From Micrasema longulum (Eukaryota > Arthropoda > Insecta > Trichoptera > Brachycentridae), in NCBI GenBank assembly GCA_022494885.1, contig JAGVSM010002403.1, forward strand, positions 1-64,000: a stretch of DNA of 64,000 nucleotides, read 5' to 3'. Positions 21,385-31,939 of this stretch are shown piece after piece. Made by a program: the position numbers and the translations under genes. Positions within the stretch are counted from its first letter, which is position 1. Every line of letters begins with the position of its first letter. The notes below the pieces were generated by a model that saw nothing but the letters and a program-made list of their open reading frames with translations, had not been told where the DNA came from and made no database searches.

Positions 21385-21690
21385 TTTTTATTTTTTTAAT
21401 CTCCGCGTGTGACGTAACAAGTTCTCTTTGATGACTTTTGCTGATTGGTGAATTGGCTTCCTGTAAACTGGAAATCCATCACAACACTATTATTGGTTGA
21501 TTTGGAAGAACTAGTGACGTCGTTCAAAGTAGTTCGTTTTTATTTTAAAAAAAAAATTTCATGCAAGATGATCAGTCTTACGCTTCAGGTAGGTACCAGT
21601 CCAAGGACTAAGAAATATTCTAATTTTTATTGCTTATAAAAGAACATTTTTATATCCAATTTCCCGTAACACTAAACTTCCTCATTGCAG
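21385..21690 (-). mobile_element. MITE M1 copy with SINE-5 fragment inside
   Basis: Shares CTCCGCGTGTGACGTAACAA, GCTGATTGGTGAATTGGC, GGAACTAGTGACGTCGTTC-like and CACTAAACTTCCTCATTG with other M1 copies. Between the two halves, 21568-21625 (GATCAGTCTTACGCTTCAGG and CTAAGAAATATTC) is a minus-strand piece of SINE-5, so the SINE inserted into M1. Confidence 0.7.
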
Positions 21691-22254
21691 CGTATCTCAA
21701 TCAACTTTCACATAAAGACGTAATTATTCAGGTGGCAGTTCGGGGAGTTTGAAACGTTGCAGAATTTTATTTTTTAAATAGTAATGGTGTTATTATTTGC
21801 AATGATAGATAACTTTTGATTGGTAATACTGTCTCGTGTCAAATTAATGCCATTTGTTTTTTACATTTGCGCTTTGTAACGACTTCTTAAATTAATAGGC
21901 TGTTTAGCATCCTTTTTGCGTATTTTTAGGCTAACATAAATATTATGTTTGATCATTCGTAACATCAAGGGCAGTATCAGTCAAATAAACATAATTAGAA
22001 AGGCGGTATAAGTTCAGCACACAAAAAGAGACGTGATCTTTATATTAGACAATCAGTTGCTCTAGGTCCCTAAAGATTCGTGTAAAACACTAATGCAGGT
22101 CGTATAAGAACAAGTTTGAGGAAAATATTGTATGTTGTGAAAATACATGCATATCAATACTAAATAAAAAACCGATTTTTTCCTAGCGAAAGGTAAAAGC
22201 TTAGAAAAGGTTATAAACGAAAAGAGATTATTTAAGTATCGGTTTATTTAAAAA

Positions 22255-22358
22255 AATACGTTTCAAATCAAATACGCTTATTTCTATGTTTATATATCGT
22301 TAGCTTTTTGATCTTTATTTTCTATTGAATATGTTCTGTAACTTGAATTATAAAAATA
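22255..22358 (+). repeat. CR1-type LINE 3' UTR fragment
   Basis: TTATTTCTATGTTTATATA, AGCTTTTTGATCTTTATTTT and ATGTTCTGTAACTTGAATT are the complement of 14755-14860. It is fused at 22359 to a SINE-1 body fragment. Confidence 0.65.
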
Positions 22359-22440
22359 TACCCATTTTCTAATAGCAAGTTATTTACAACTCAATGAAAA
22401 TGGTTCCCAAAATCGTAAGAACGCAAATATGCAGTTTTTA
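22359..22440 (+). repeat. SINE-1 body fragment
   Basis: CCCATTTTCTAATAGCAAGT, AATGAAAATGG and ATCGTAAGAACGCAAATAT match the 3' body of the SINE-1 copy at 30638-30820. The tRNA head is missing. Confidence 0.7.
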
Positions 22441-22466
22441 TGCGTATCGCGCACCTCAACTTAATA

Positions 22467-23186
22467 CGAGGGTTGTGTAAAAAATAAGGTTCTCAATTTT
22501 TTTTCGGGTTTAAGACATTTTTTATTTGAACTGAAAAATACATCATTGGAAAGCTTAATTTCTTAACTATTTTTCAACGCATTTTTGCTGACGACTAATC
22601 CACTTTTGGAATCCAGCTTCAAAGAAGTCCGCCGCCAGTCCGTGGAGGAATTATGTGTCCGTCCTGCTTGTTGAGTTTGTGACTCGAGGGACCACAGTAA
22701 ATTCGGAAAATTATTGCGAGACCTTGAAAAAACTCAGAAGAGCCATCCAAAATCGCCGGAGAGGAAGACTGACGAAAGGCGTTTGACTGCACCACGACAA
22801 TGCGCGCCCGCACGTCTCTTGCCAAACCAAGGATTTAATCGAAAATTTTGTCTGGGATCTCGTTGAACAGGCTCTCCCCTGATCTTGCACCGAGTGACTT
22901 CCACTTGTTTCCAAAATTAAAGCAACACTGGGTGGACAACGCTTCGAGACTGATGAAAAAGTGCAGGAAGCGGTCACCAAATTCCTCCACGGACTGGCGG
23001 CGGACTTCTGTGAAGCTAGATTCCAAAAGTGGATTAGTCGTCAACAAAAATGCGTTGAAAAATCTGGTGATTTTGTTGAAAAATAGTTAAGAAATTAAGC
23101 TTTCCAATGATGAATTTATCCAGTTCAAATAAAAAATGCCTTAAACCTGAAAAAAAATTGAGAACCTTATTTTTACACAACCCTCG
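22467..23186 (+). mobile_element. mariner element, internally deleted, with duplicated inverted end
   Basis: The element is bounded by CGAGGGTTGTGTAAAAA and its complement, between TA dinucleotides (22465-22466, 23187-23188), as for Tc1/mariner. From about 22675 it encodes mariner transposase pieces: TRGTTVNSENYCETLKKLRR, KGV then a stop, LHHDNARPHVSCQTKD (carrying the second catalytic D), SPDLAPSDFHLFPKLK in another frame (third D of the D,D34D type) and KCVEKSGDFVEK before a stop. The first catalytic D and the DNA-binding region are absent. The left 185 bases are an inverted copy of the right end (about 22984-23186), replacing the normal 5' end. Confidence 0.9.
22675..23085 (+). pseudogene. 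mariner transposase C-terminal half (broken)
   Basis: Reading shifts between frames with stops after TKGV and after VEQALP. The HDNARPH and SPDLAPSDFHLFPKLK motifs remain recognisable and carry the last two acidic residues of the mariner catalytic triad. It ends at VEK and a stop near 23085. It cannot make an active enzyme. Confidence 0.85.
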
Positions 23187-23189
23187 TAC

Positions 23190-23589
23190 TTGTAAAATGT
23201 CATAATTATTGTAGTTTCGATTGAGCGGCTAAAGCCATCCGATTTTTAGCACTTCCACAAGTACAGTTCGTCGGGGGTACGCAGACATAAATCACGCTGG
23301 CCGCTACAGGGAATTGTTTAAGGAAAATATTCGCCGGATTGTTTCTGGTCGCGCGGTATCCGGTCTCGGCCACATGGCTGAAAACCGCAACCAGGCGTCG
23401 GCGTCGGGACGCACCCGCTGGACAAACTACTTAAACTCCCGCGCACACCTTTATTCTGAGCAGTTTTTTTGGAAGACAATAACGCGCATAAAAACTCATT
23501 TATAAAATCAAATTTAGAAACATTAAATAATCCGAAAGGAGAAACCTTCGCACACCTCTAATACCAATTTCAATTTTCGCAACAACATT
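23190..23589. other. GC-richer unclassified segment
   Basis: 23219-23505 is clearly richer in GC than its surroundings, with an open plus-strand frame of 63 codons at 23314-23505 (SGRAVSGLGHMAENRNQASA). I recognise no domain. It could be part of an old retroelement or a host-derived conserved segment. Confidence 0.3.
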
Positions 23590-23695
23590 ATATTTATTTA
23601 TTTCTTTCATAGAAACATACAGTCAACAATTATTATTAAATTACTTAATAAAGATAAGGTTGAAAGACAAACCAGCGAAATTTCTAAATAACAAT
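23590..23695 (-). repeat. Diverged relative of the foldback repeat
   Basis: GAAACATACAGTCAACAAT followed by AAATTACTTAATAAAG and ACCAGCGAAATTTCTAAAT keeps the order seen at 18186-18300 (GAAACATACAGTACAG ... GACCAGCGAAGTTTTC). Weak but consistent. Confidence 0.45.
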
Positions 23696-23867
23696 CATAC
23701 TTATTTAATTATGGTACATTACTATTCATATATATATACTAGCGGACCTGACAGACGTTGTCCTGCCCAAACGTTGGCTTGTCTGCTATTAGCTGGTTCA
23801 CCAAACGTTTTTTGACATTCGAATTTTCGATAAACTGGGTATATACTTAACACCAGAATATTTCAAG

Positions 23868-24006
23868 TCCCTAGACTGGTACCTGAAGCGTAAGACCGAT
23901 CATCTAACCTTCATGTAACAAAAATGATCAAGATACGATGCGATTGGTGTACCATTGCAGTGCCCTATGCACCATTATGTGCGGAGAGGGAATGATGATG
24001 ATGATA
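23868..24006 (+). repeat. SINE-5 3' half with (GAT)n tail
   Basis: TCCCTAGACTGGTACCTGAAG, GTAAGACCGATCATC, CATTGCAGTGCCCTATGCAC and GGGAATGATGATGATGATA follow the order of the complete SINE-5 at 20080-20350. The 5' half is missing. Confidence 0.75.
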
Positions 24007-24118
24007 TACTAAGTGACATTTGACATTGAATTCGACAATTCAATCTTTTCGTTACGTCATTGTGTGATTTACTGTTGCCCAAAGCAAAACAAAAAAAGTG
24101 CCATATCACCAGCCACAC

Positions 24119-24395
24119 ATCGCTAGCCCAAAGCAACAGTGAGATATTTCCGAAGAACACGTTCTGAGATGTCTCACTGTTGACTTTGGATCGGACTTTG
24201 AGGTGTGCGAAGGGTCTGACTGAATTAAATTATTTAAAGTAGATTATGAATACTATATTTTCACATAGGTTAACTATCTAACTTCAATATTTTATTATTT
24301 TAATAAATTAATTCATTTAGTTTGTTAACATATCGCATGTGTATCGCAAAATAAGACATTTCTGGTTTATCTCACTGTTGCTTTGGGCTAGCGAT
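24119..24395. mobile_element. MITE M7 with 28-bp perfect TIRs
   Basis: 24119-24146 and 24368-24395 are perfect inverted repeats of 28 bases (core GCTAGCCCAAAGCAACAGTG). The 277-bp element is AT-rich inside. Related words (ACTGTTGCCCAAAGC at about 24071; TGTCTCACTGTTGACTTTGG at about 24170) nearby suggest a second, decayed copy or internal repeats. Superfamily undetermined. Confidence 0.75.
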
Positions 24396-25059
24396 ATATA
24401 ATTCTTCAATACGTGTGATGAATTATTAATATTTCAATATTGAATTTAAGTAGGTGCCTGGGTACCTGTTTATGGTTGAATTCCATAATATATATATATA
24501 TTTATATATTTTTAATACATAATTGTTTTTGCAAATGTCAAACTCTGGGGGGTGAAAAGGGGGTGCACTTTAATTAGGACTGTGGTTTTTAAAAATATAT
24601 TGAATGTCAGTTGATATTATTTTAGCATTACTTAAAATCCAGTAAATGGGTAGAAATGATAAGGAATTTAAGGAAACAATCTGATTGAGATACACAAAAA
24701 ACGAATGCTGTTAGTAAACATTCAAATACAATATTTTTGTATGCAACAAAATAACATCTTCCCAATTTTTTAGTATGTGCATTCTCGTCGAATGCAACCT
24801 GGTAGGTCGATGAATAAAACATTTATGAACCTAACTTTTTTTAAAGATAAGATTGAAGATTTTAAGATCTACAAACATGCGCAGCGCAAAGCTCATTATT
24901 ATGCAAAAAATCGCAGGTAAATCGGTTAAGCCGTTTAGGAGGAGTTTAGTGACATCACGCGTTGAGAAGAATTATATATATATACAGATATATATGTAGG
25001 AAGGCGTGTTTGTGTATATTAGTGTGAGACTAAGAGGTCAGGTGTAAGCACTAGCTTAT

Positions 25060-25115
25060 TATTATTAACATTAGCGGGCCTATTGCTTTAAGTAATATCT
25101 TTCAATCAACAAAAA
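25060..25115 (-). repeat. CR1-type LINE tail fragment
   Basis: TTAGCGGGCCTATTGCTTTA and ATCTTTCAATCAAC are a short form of the GGCGGGCTTATTGCC landmark of the CR1 3' UTR. Confidence 0.5.
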
Positions 25116-25119
25116 AACA

Positions 25120-27225
25120 GTCTGGTGCATGTAGGTTGGTCATTTATTGTGTTTGTATTTTTAAAAAAATTAATCTAAAAAAAAAAAATTAATGCTAGCC
25201 TACCAGGCCAATTAGCAGAAGACTTGTATTTCAACAAATATATGTTTTTAAAGACACGAATCTAAGAATACTTAAACTTTGATACTAAGTATTAAACATG
25301 GTGAAATTCCTTCCTCGATACAGGAGCTCCTAGTGAGACAAATAATTACAAAACAACTATCTTAAGAGTACAAAAAATAAGGATTTTTAAATAAATTACT
25401 TATATTTTCATTATAAACATCAATTGGTAACACTGGGAAGCTGAAGATTCTTGCAATTTCAAGAAAAATTATTATTGTAATTTTATATAATTATTATTAG
25501 TGGAATAAATGACTATTTAGGTGAAATAATACAAAGAAATGTATTTATAAATAATAATATTTATCCATAGAATACATTACACGTGATGAAATAAGGCAAG
25601 AATCTTTAAGCAAACAATTAAGTTATAAAATGCTACTTCCTCGGGAGAAAATAACATAAGGCAAGATTGATTTGATTATGTATTTACATAACGAAGAAGG
25701 AGGCTGTAAAAAGATAATTAAATAACGAAGCGATTAAGTTTTCCACGAACATTTGATATATTCACGTGAAGGAAGATTTAGAGAACTTTCTGGGAGCGGA
25801 AATCTGGTGGGATTATTTATTTATCATGACGAAATTTTCTTAAGAGAAGTTCTTTTCGTAATAGGACATCAAACGAATTTTTAGAACAATAAATTTTTGA
25901 GTTTTGAAAAATATTTCTTTGTCGAACATAGTTTCTGCTCCGTTAGAGCCATCTGCTAGAAAGAAATAATTTGTGCAATATACATTAACGTTTCATAAAA
26001 ATGACGAAAATATCTCGTGAAACAACGTCAGAAAAATCAAATTGGTAGCTACTAATAAACTATTGCATGTGAATATATTTTTTAAAAAGGTGAACTAACC
26101 GTACAAATAATCAATAGTAAAAACTCTAGAATAAAAATAACTAGAGCGTGTGTTATTCGGTGTGTCATGGCTACGTTTTTAATTTAGACTTAGAAGTTAT
26201 TATTTTTTCCATTGACGCGTTGGAGGGTATATCCAAATGGTCACGTCATAAATCGGTAGCAGTATTGCGTACCACTGCGGAAAGAAATGTAGGGAATCCG
26301 ACGTGTTATTTGGCCCCATTTCAACTATGATCGCGCTGCCAAAAGGGTGCAACAGAGTAATAAAGCACCATACGACACGATCTAGAACCCAAAGGACTAA
26401 GAGACCGAAAGAAAAGAGTCACGTTGATCCAATGAAGACTGGTGTTTTGAAAATAAACAACCGACCGCTTTTTACTTTTAGGCGTCAATTGTTATCCACA
26501 GGCGGACGTTTTGGGAAGAGTGAAAGCATTCGGTCGCCAGTTCGGCAGACACATTTGACAAATCATCATACCTATGGAAGTAGAAATATCCGACAAGGAA
26601 GCGTTACTGAAAACTGATGAGAAATAAGGTGCAAAAAGTTAGAACAAGTTGCAGCGTATTATGCAAATACCACTTAATGGGACCACGGAATCGTGACGTA
26701 TCCGTGTAACTGTGTCAATAATAATTACGCGCGGTGAAAAAATAAAGTTATCTGCCAAAAAACATAGTCCAGCGGCAGTAAGAACCTAGATTCTCACAAC
26801 TGACCCATATGTTTTATTCGCTTCCTGAAAACAAAACTCATATAAATAGTGATGTTTTAATGACAGTGAGACGAGATATTAATCTTGTCGAAGTTTAACC
26901 GAGACGACACCCAGCGTTGTGTTCCGTGGGCAGCGGGAAGCGGCTAGCAGCGGGCCGTAGGCAACCCAGCCACGGGAGCACAAGCCAACAGACATAAATG
27001 TCATGTAGCGAGAGAGGAATTTACACAACCGGCACTTTGGTGGCATGAACAGCTAACATTCAAATTCATTCAATATAAATATTTAATGGAATACAATACA
27101 TAAATTGAAGTAATTCAATTATTATTAAACAAGACAAAATCAGACTGTATATTTAAATAAAGGTAGACAATCACGCAAATCAAGCTAGTTATGAAATGAA
27201 AATGGTTCAATAAACCTGTTTATTA
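25120..27225. other. No recognised feature; two GC-richer patches
   Basis: Mostly AT-rich. 26220-26620 is more balanced and carries overlapping plus-strand frames (60 and 104 codons; e.g. HHTTRSRTQRTKRPKEKSH) of no known family. 26890-27010 is GC-rich (GTGTTCCGTGGGCAGCGGG region) without a frame. Confidence 0.35.
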
Positions 27226-27229
27226 CAAT

Positions 27230-27640
27230 ATATGAGTTTGTCCAAATTTCTGTAGACAAAAGACTGGATTTCACCCCCTCGGGAGTCATTAAGATTAACA
27301 AATTACAACAGGGATGGAGAATACCTTAAATAAGGGAATATGGGAGTCTAGGCATTTACAGGGCTTATGACCTGTCATTGGCTGGTTTAAGTGGCCGCTT
27401 TACGTGGCCAATCTCTTCACAACAATAAAGGTTTCAGCTCTTTAACTTCACTAAAATCAACAAATGGAAGAATTGAAGAAATATGGATGTTCAAACATAG
27501 GCAATATGGTGAATGTTACACAGTGTGTTAAGTGGCCACTTAAACCAGCCAATGACAGGTCATAAGCCCTGTAAATGCCTAGACTTCCATATTTAAGGTA
27601 TTCTCTATCCCTGTTGTTATTTGTTAAACCTGTATATGTT
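27230..27640. mobile_element. Family P copy, head-to-head palindrome
   Basis: Arms of about 100 bp at 27297-27398 and 27532-27632 are inverted copies of the family P start (ACAAATTACAACAGGGATGG, GTCTAGGCATTTACAGGGC, TGACCTGTCATTGGCTGG). The middle (27405-27530) continues the right-hand copy, so a truncated and a longer unit face each other. The minus-strand frame through 27457-27600 reads SLGIYRAYDLSLAGLSGHLT, matching the copy at 56355. Confidence 0.8.
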
Positions 27641-28004
27641 TTATGAGCAATACTAGCGCAATTTCTCAGAAATGAAAATGATTGGGGGGGTGTTTTTAGC
27701 ATTATTTCACATTATTTTTACTATTAACCTTGGTTTATAATGGAAAAAATTAAAAAATATATAAACTGAGAAACCATAAGTAAAATTGATAATAATGTAA
27801 AAACAACAAAACGCGAAGTTTAAACAAAAATAAAAAATGTGACTTTAATAAAAACTAGTAAAAAAATTCTTTTTTCTTACTAATTTGATTGCTCTCATTA
27901 ATGCAATTTGTAAAATGAATTGTTATGTTTCCAATGCATTTTTAAAAATATATTGGTATTTTTTTCTAATTTGACTTGTTTTAGATCTAAATTATTAAGT
28001 TTAA

Positions 28005-28215
28005 ACATCCACAACTCTTCCATCTGTTGATTTTTGTGAAGTAAAAGGCCGAACCATTTCACCTACTAGGCAACGCCTGAAAACATTTTTTTTAATTTTT
28101 AACCAGTTAGTTTATTCAACAGTATTTTGAGTATGTCCAAATGTTTGTAGACAGGCTGGATTTCCTCCATTGGGAGTTATTAAATTCAGCATATCTACTA
28201 CAGGATTTTTAAAGT
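28005..28215 (+). repeat. Family P 3' part
   Basis: CTTCCATCTGTTGATTTTTG, TACTAGGCAACGCCTGAAAA and TGTCCAAATGTTTGTAGACA then GGGAGTTATTAAA match the 3' half and outer end of the family. The 5' half is missing. Confidence 0.7.
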
Positions 28216-28813
28216 TCGGTGATACAAATATGATAGCACAGTTTATTTAAAAAAATACTAAACTAAAATGTCAACAAACTAACATCACGTAAAAATGAAT
28301 TATTTGTAATTTGTATTCATCAGAATGGCTTTTAATTTAATATTAGACGCCACAGATATATCGCAATAAGTTATTCGGCGTATGAGAAATAATTTTGAGT
28401 ATTAACGGTCCGTAGATTCACGGTCAGTGCATTTAAAAGCTTCCCAATTCAGATACAACGCTACATAAAATATGGCAACAGCGTTATACCTACTGTGTGT
28501 ACAGACTCGAACACAAATCTCCAGCGAGCTATAAAAGTCATATCTTAAAGATTGTGTGAACACTGTGATGCTGTGTATGTTCGGTAGAACGCGTAAATAA
28601 GCTCATAGTTGACTTTTACGTCCTTCAAATGGGAGAAAAATCAAAGTTATGAAGAAGATCAGTTTCTATAATTTATTAGAAGTGGTACGAACCGTGTATT
28701 TTTCGAGATCTATAAAAGTGTCTTAAACCAAAAAAAACACAGATCAAAATATATTTTTTACAAAGAAAAACAAATTTGGCGAGGCTCGGGTTAAAGGTGT
28801 AATAATATTTTGT
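28216..28813. other. No recognised feature
   Basis: A GAGCTATAAAAGTCAT box at about 28526 looks like a TATA element, but no initiator or frame supports a promoter. Confidence 0.35.
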
Positions 28814-29480
28814 ATGATTGAACGTAGTTATGCAGAAAGCAGCCAGTCATAGAAAAGTGAAACTGAGATAATAGCACTTTTGTGAAAAGTGTGAATAATC
28901 GAATCTACACAACAATTGGAATGTTTTTTTACATTGACAAATGATAAATAATACATGCATTCGTTTTTTTGTGATACATTTTTTTTATGTGTATGATAAG
29001 ATTGAATGGTTTTTAAAGTCTGGCTGACAACACAACCTAAAATGTGCATTTTGCAGAAACTGCCAGCCCTGGTAAAACTCTGATGTGTGTTATGACTATA
29101 TTATTTAATGTTTATATTAGGGTACTTAATTATAAAGAATCACTGAATAAATAATGACTTTAAAAATAATTTAACTATGTTTTAAAGGAATTTTGGTGAT
29201 TTTATTTAAGTCTGGCTGACTACACAACCTAAAACATGCACTTTGCCGAAAACGGACAGATCTAATGTTCTCAGAATCAGAATGTATGAGGCAACAATCA
29301 TTTTCATGACATTTTGACATCATGGAATTTTCGGAAGGTGATAATTACAGATTTTGTATGAAAGCGGCCTGGCTGTTTTAAGCAGAATATAGAATTAACC
29401 TTCCTGAACTTGATAACACCAAAATCTTATTTTTTTCTAAATCGTGGACTGGCTGCTTTCTGCAACCTACGTCCAATTAT
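28814..29480. mobile_element. TIR transposon remnant (M5), ~667 bp
   Basis: The left end ATTGAACGTAGTTATGCAGA then AAGCAGCCAGTC, and the complement of the right end (GACTGGCTGCTTTCTGCAAC then CTACGTCCAAT), are inverted repeats of about 31 bp. Inside, GTCTGGCTGACAACACAACC (about 29018) and GTCTGGCTGACTACACAACC (about 29210) are a direct repeat related to the TIR. The repeated subterminal motif suits transposase binding sites. No transposase domain is visible. Confidence 0.65.
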
Positions 29481-29857
29481 ACTTCAGAACACACTTCACA
29501 ATTTGAATGACAATAAAATTGACTTCATTCGATTACTTTTACTTTAGAAAACAATAATTATTACTAATACGCCATGCAAGATGTTAAACAGTTACTTTTT
29601 TATGAACGACGTGTTTTCTGCGGTCTTTCTTTATCTGGCTTTGGATTTTGACAACGAAATTTCTATATTTAATATAAAAATTTAGGGTATTCCCCCAAAT
29701 TAGAATTCCATACTAAATTACATGTAGCAAATACCATACGTATATAAAAATTAGTTTCCGTTCTTTTCGTAAAATAAAGATTTTTACCCATTCATTTGAA
29801 ATAAACATACAGCCGTTAGTAAAAAGTTTCAATTTTTGTGACAAGTAACGAAAGGGG
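29481..29857. other. No recognised feature
   Basis: AT-rich. Confidence 0.4.
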
Positions 29858-29995
29858 TTGTGGTCCCGTGGGTAGTGTCACGAACTCTGTTCTAAAACAA
29901 CTTGTTTTCCATTTTCTAATACGATTTTTACGACTTAATGAAAATGGCTCCAAAATTAAAATATTTATGTAAATCATAAGAACGCAAGAAAAGAA
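29858..29995 (+). mobile_element. SINE-1 copy, B box deleted
   Basis: GGTTGTGGTCCCGTGGGTAG carries the A box. The B-box region is missing, and the sequence passes to CCATTTTCTAATACG, TTAATGAAAATGGCTCC and AATCATAAGAACGCAAG of the body. Confidence 0.75.
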
Positions 29996-30235
29996 ATGGC
30001 GTTTCTTTAAGGTCCAATTTATACGAGCAGACTGATGTTTATTATTATTTATATTTATTTAATGGCAAGCAAACGCATTAACTGGTACACCATACGGCCG
30101 CTTTATTTACTTTTTTAGGCTTTTTACCTGAGATAAGCCAATAAATAAATTTTTAAAAAATGTCTTTATTAATCATAATACTCATTGTGATGTTATTTAT
30201 GATCAAAGAATTGACTCTGTGGTCAAATATTTTAA

Positions 30236-30386
30236 TTAATGTTAGTAAATATTAGTATAAACCACTTACCGACCTTTTATGTCTACCGGTTTTGAGACGC
30301 ACTCTGAAGTGTCCTAAGGAAGAGACGGGTACGTCTCGAAACCGGAAGACATAAAAAACGGATACTAATATTTACTAACATTAGTT
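30236..30386. mobile_element. Hammerhead palindrome, subfamily A
   Basis: Arms of about 62 bp (30236-30300 and 30322-30386) are inverted copies sharing GTTAGTAAATATTAGTAT, TTATGTCTACCGGTTTTGAG and GAGACG. The right arm holds a nearly full hammerhead (30309-30352); the left arm, on the minus strand, has only the 3' part (half of stem II, AAAACCGGUAGACAU). So one unit is longer than the other at the centre, as in the palindrome at 15911-16127. Confidence 0.75.
30309..30352 (+). ncRNA. Hammerhead ribozyme-like motif, subfamily A
   Basis: Stem I GUGUC (30309-30313), core CUAAGGA (G5 changed to A), an extra A, stem II GAGACG-GGUA-CGUCUC perfect over six pairs, GAA, stem III ACCGGA (consensus ACCGGU), cleavage base A at 30347, stem I GACAU (four Watson-Crick pairs and one G-U). 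Two core substitutions make it probably inactive, but the fold is complete. The minus-strand relative at 57541-57592 has an intact ACCGGU. Confidence 0.7.
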
Positions 30387-30637
30387 ACTTTGTGATATTT
30401 ATACACAATATAATAAAACAAAGGCACATGTATGATTAAATGGCGGACTTATTGTCACTTATTTGTCAAAAATAATATGAAAAGTTAGAAAATAAATAAA
30501 AATCTACTCAGTCTAAATTTTCCGTATCGCGTGATTTTGTACCACTTTTTAAAATCGGTCCAACTCTTATTAATTATGGTAATGAATTATCTACTTTAAT
30601 TATTATTTTTTCTCCAGTATTAAGTTGAATCTTAATC

Positions 30638-30820
30638 AGGTTGTGGTCCTGTGGCTAGTGTCTCGGACTCACGGAGTAAAGGTCCGTGGTTCGAATCCCA
30701 CTGTACCCCAACTCGATTCCCATTTTCTAATAGTGAGTTATTTACATCTCGTTGAAAATGGACCGCGAGATTAAATATTTGGGTAAATCATAAGAACGCA
30801 AATATTTCTTTTTTTTTTTT
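30638..30820 (+). mobile_element. SINE-1, complete copy
   Basis: GTTGTGGTCCTGTGGCTAGT gives the A box and GTGGTTCGAATCCC the B box (30686-30699). GTTGTGG can pair with CCCCAAC after the T arm at six of seven positions, as a tRNA acceptor stem. The body is AACTCGATTCCCATTTTC to AATCATAAGAACGCAAATAT, then a poly-T stretch. It is the best reference for the family in this window. Transcription by RNA polymerase III is expected from the boxes. Confidence 0.85.
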
Positions 30821-30869
30821 AATAAAAAATAAAAAAGTGATTCTCGAGTAAAACGTTCATTCCTTACTA

Positions 30870-31200
30870 ACATCATTTCATACGGGCGCGGCCTTCGAAA
30901 TTTCCTCTTTCCCGTGGCGGACTGCGGCGGTCATTTTGCAACAATCCGATGCGACCTTTAATGTGAAAATAGGGAAAGTCAAAAGTTGGCAGAATGGGGT
31001 AAAATAATGTCTGCGTTGAAGAAAAATGGGGTCATAACTTACGTTTGACGAAGGACGAATTTATTTTCGGAGATGGCCTTATTCTGTGTTAATTAGTCTC
31101 CCGGAGACGACTTACAAGAGCGGCGGGGGGCCGCAAGTATCAGACAATTTTTAATTGAGAAAATTACGCGAAAGTTTGCGTCGAGGAATCAAATTATTTT
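30870..31200. other. GC-richer unclassified segment
   Basis: Contains GGGCGCGGCC at about 30892, GTGGCGGACTGCGGCGG at about 30915 and GGCGGGGGGCCGC at about 31122. No frame, terminal repeat or RNA box is apparent. It may be a regulatory or exon-proximal segment; unsupported beyond composition. Confidence 0.3.
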
Positions 31201-31284
31201 CAAAGTTGAAAAGATTTTTATTTAAGAACAGAGAACCCCTTAGAATTCACGTTGTAATAGAAGATTTTAAGGTTTTAAATTTGA

Positions 31285-31935
31285 GTAGAGGAATTTGTGT
31301 ATCTGGGAAGCATGATTTCTAGGGATGGAATGACTGGGAATGATATTGAAAGGAGGGTATGTGCCGGGAACAGAGTGAACGGTGCACTCAAATCAACCTT
31401 GGCAAATTAATGTTTGTCGCAAGAGGCAAAATTAGCAGTTCACAATGGAGTCCTGATATCGACCCTGGTGTATGGAAGCGAAGTATGGACTTGGAAAAAC
31501 GGGGATGAAAGTGGGCTGAATGCTGTCGAAATGCGATCTCTTGGGCGAATATGTGGTAAAACTATGTACGACAGATGCGCAAATGTTGAGATCCGTACAT
31601 TATGTAAGACTCAGATAAGCACTATCGACAAAATCAAGAAAGGAGCTCTGCGTTGGCTTGGACATGTAGAGCGAATGGACAGCGAAAGAACGGCTAAAAA
31701 CATTTACGATGCGAATGTTGATGGATGCAGAAATAGAGGAAGACCGAGAAACACGTGGCATGAGCAAATCCAACATGTTAAAAGTCGGAATAATCGGCGC
31801 GCGGGCATGAGAAGATGTATTATAAATGTAAAGAAAGCGAGATCTGTATGAAAAAAAAAAAAGTGATGTGACGTTTTATCCTATCTGCCTACCCTTACGG
31901 GGAAACGGCGTGATAGTTTGTTTGTTTGTTTTGTA
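31285..31935 (+). mobile_element. RTE-type LINE, 3' end (longest frame in window)
   Basis: From 31285 the frame reads VEEFVYLGSMISRDG, then ERRVCAGNRVNGALKS, a TAA at 31408, and from there LAVHNGVLISTLVYGSEVWT, MYDRCANVEIRTL, IDKIKKGALRWLGHVERM, GCRNRGRPRNTWHEQI and a final stop at 31849. This is the region downstream of the RT fingers and palm in RTE-type elements. One stop interrupts an otherwise open frame of about 185 codons, so the insertion is fairly young. The UTR has GGGGAAACGGCGTGATAG and a short (TTTG)n at 31917-31932. Confidence 0.88.
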
Positions 31936-31939
31936 TCCG

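Larger units (their letters stand above)
23731..24995. mobile_element. Composite region between (AT)n-tagged ends
   Basis: The left edge ATATATATACTAGCGGACC and TGACAGACGTTGTCCTGC, and the right edge AAATCGGTTAAGCCGTTTAG with a following (AT)n run at about 24974-24991, look like the two ends of a dispersed insect repeat with AT-rich microsatellites at its borders. I recall such end sequences from insect genomes but cannot name the family with certainty. Within it lie a SINE-5 fragment (23868-24006) and a MITE (24119-24395). Confidence 0.4.

Noticed and set aside
26303..26617. Open plus-strand frame of 104 codons with basic residues
   Set aside because: No recognisable family, no splice context or conserved motif; left as an unclassified patch.
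26612..26626. CTGATGAGAAAT as a hammerhead core
   Set aside because: The core words are adjacent without stem II, stem III or stem I partners, unlike the supported copies.
28526..28541. TATA-box promoter (GAGCTATAAAAGTCAT)
   Set aside because: Single short motif without initiator, downstream element or gene.
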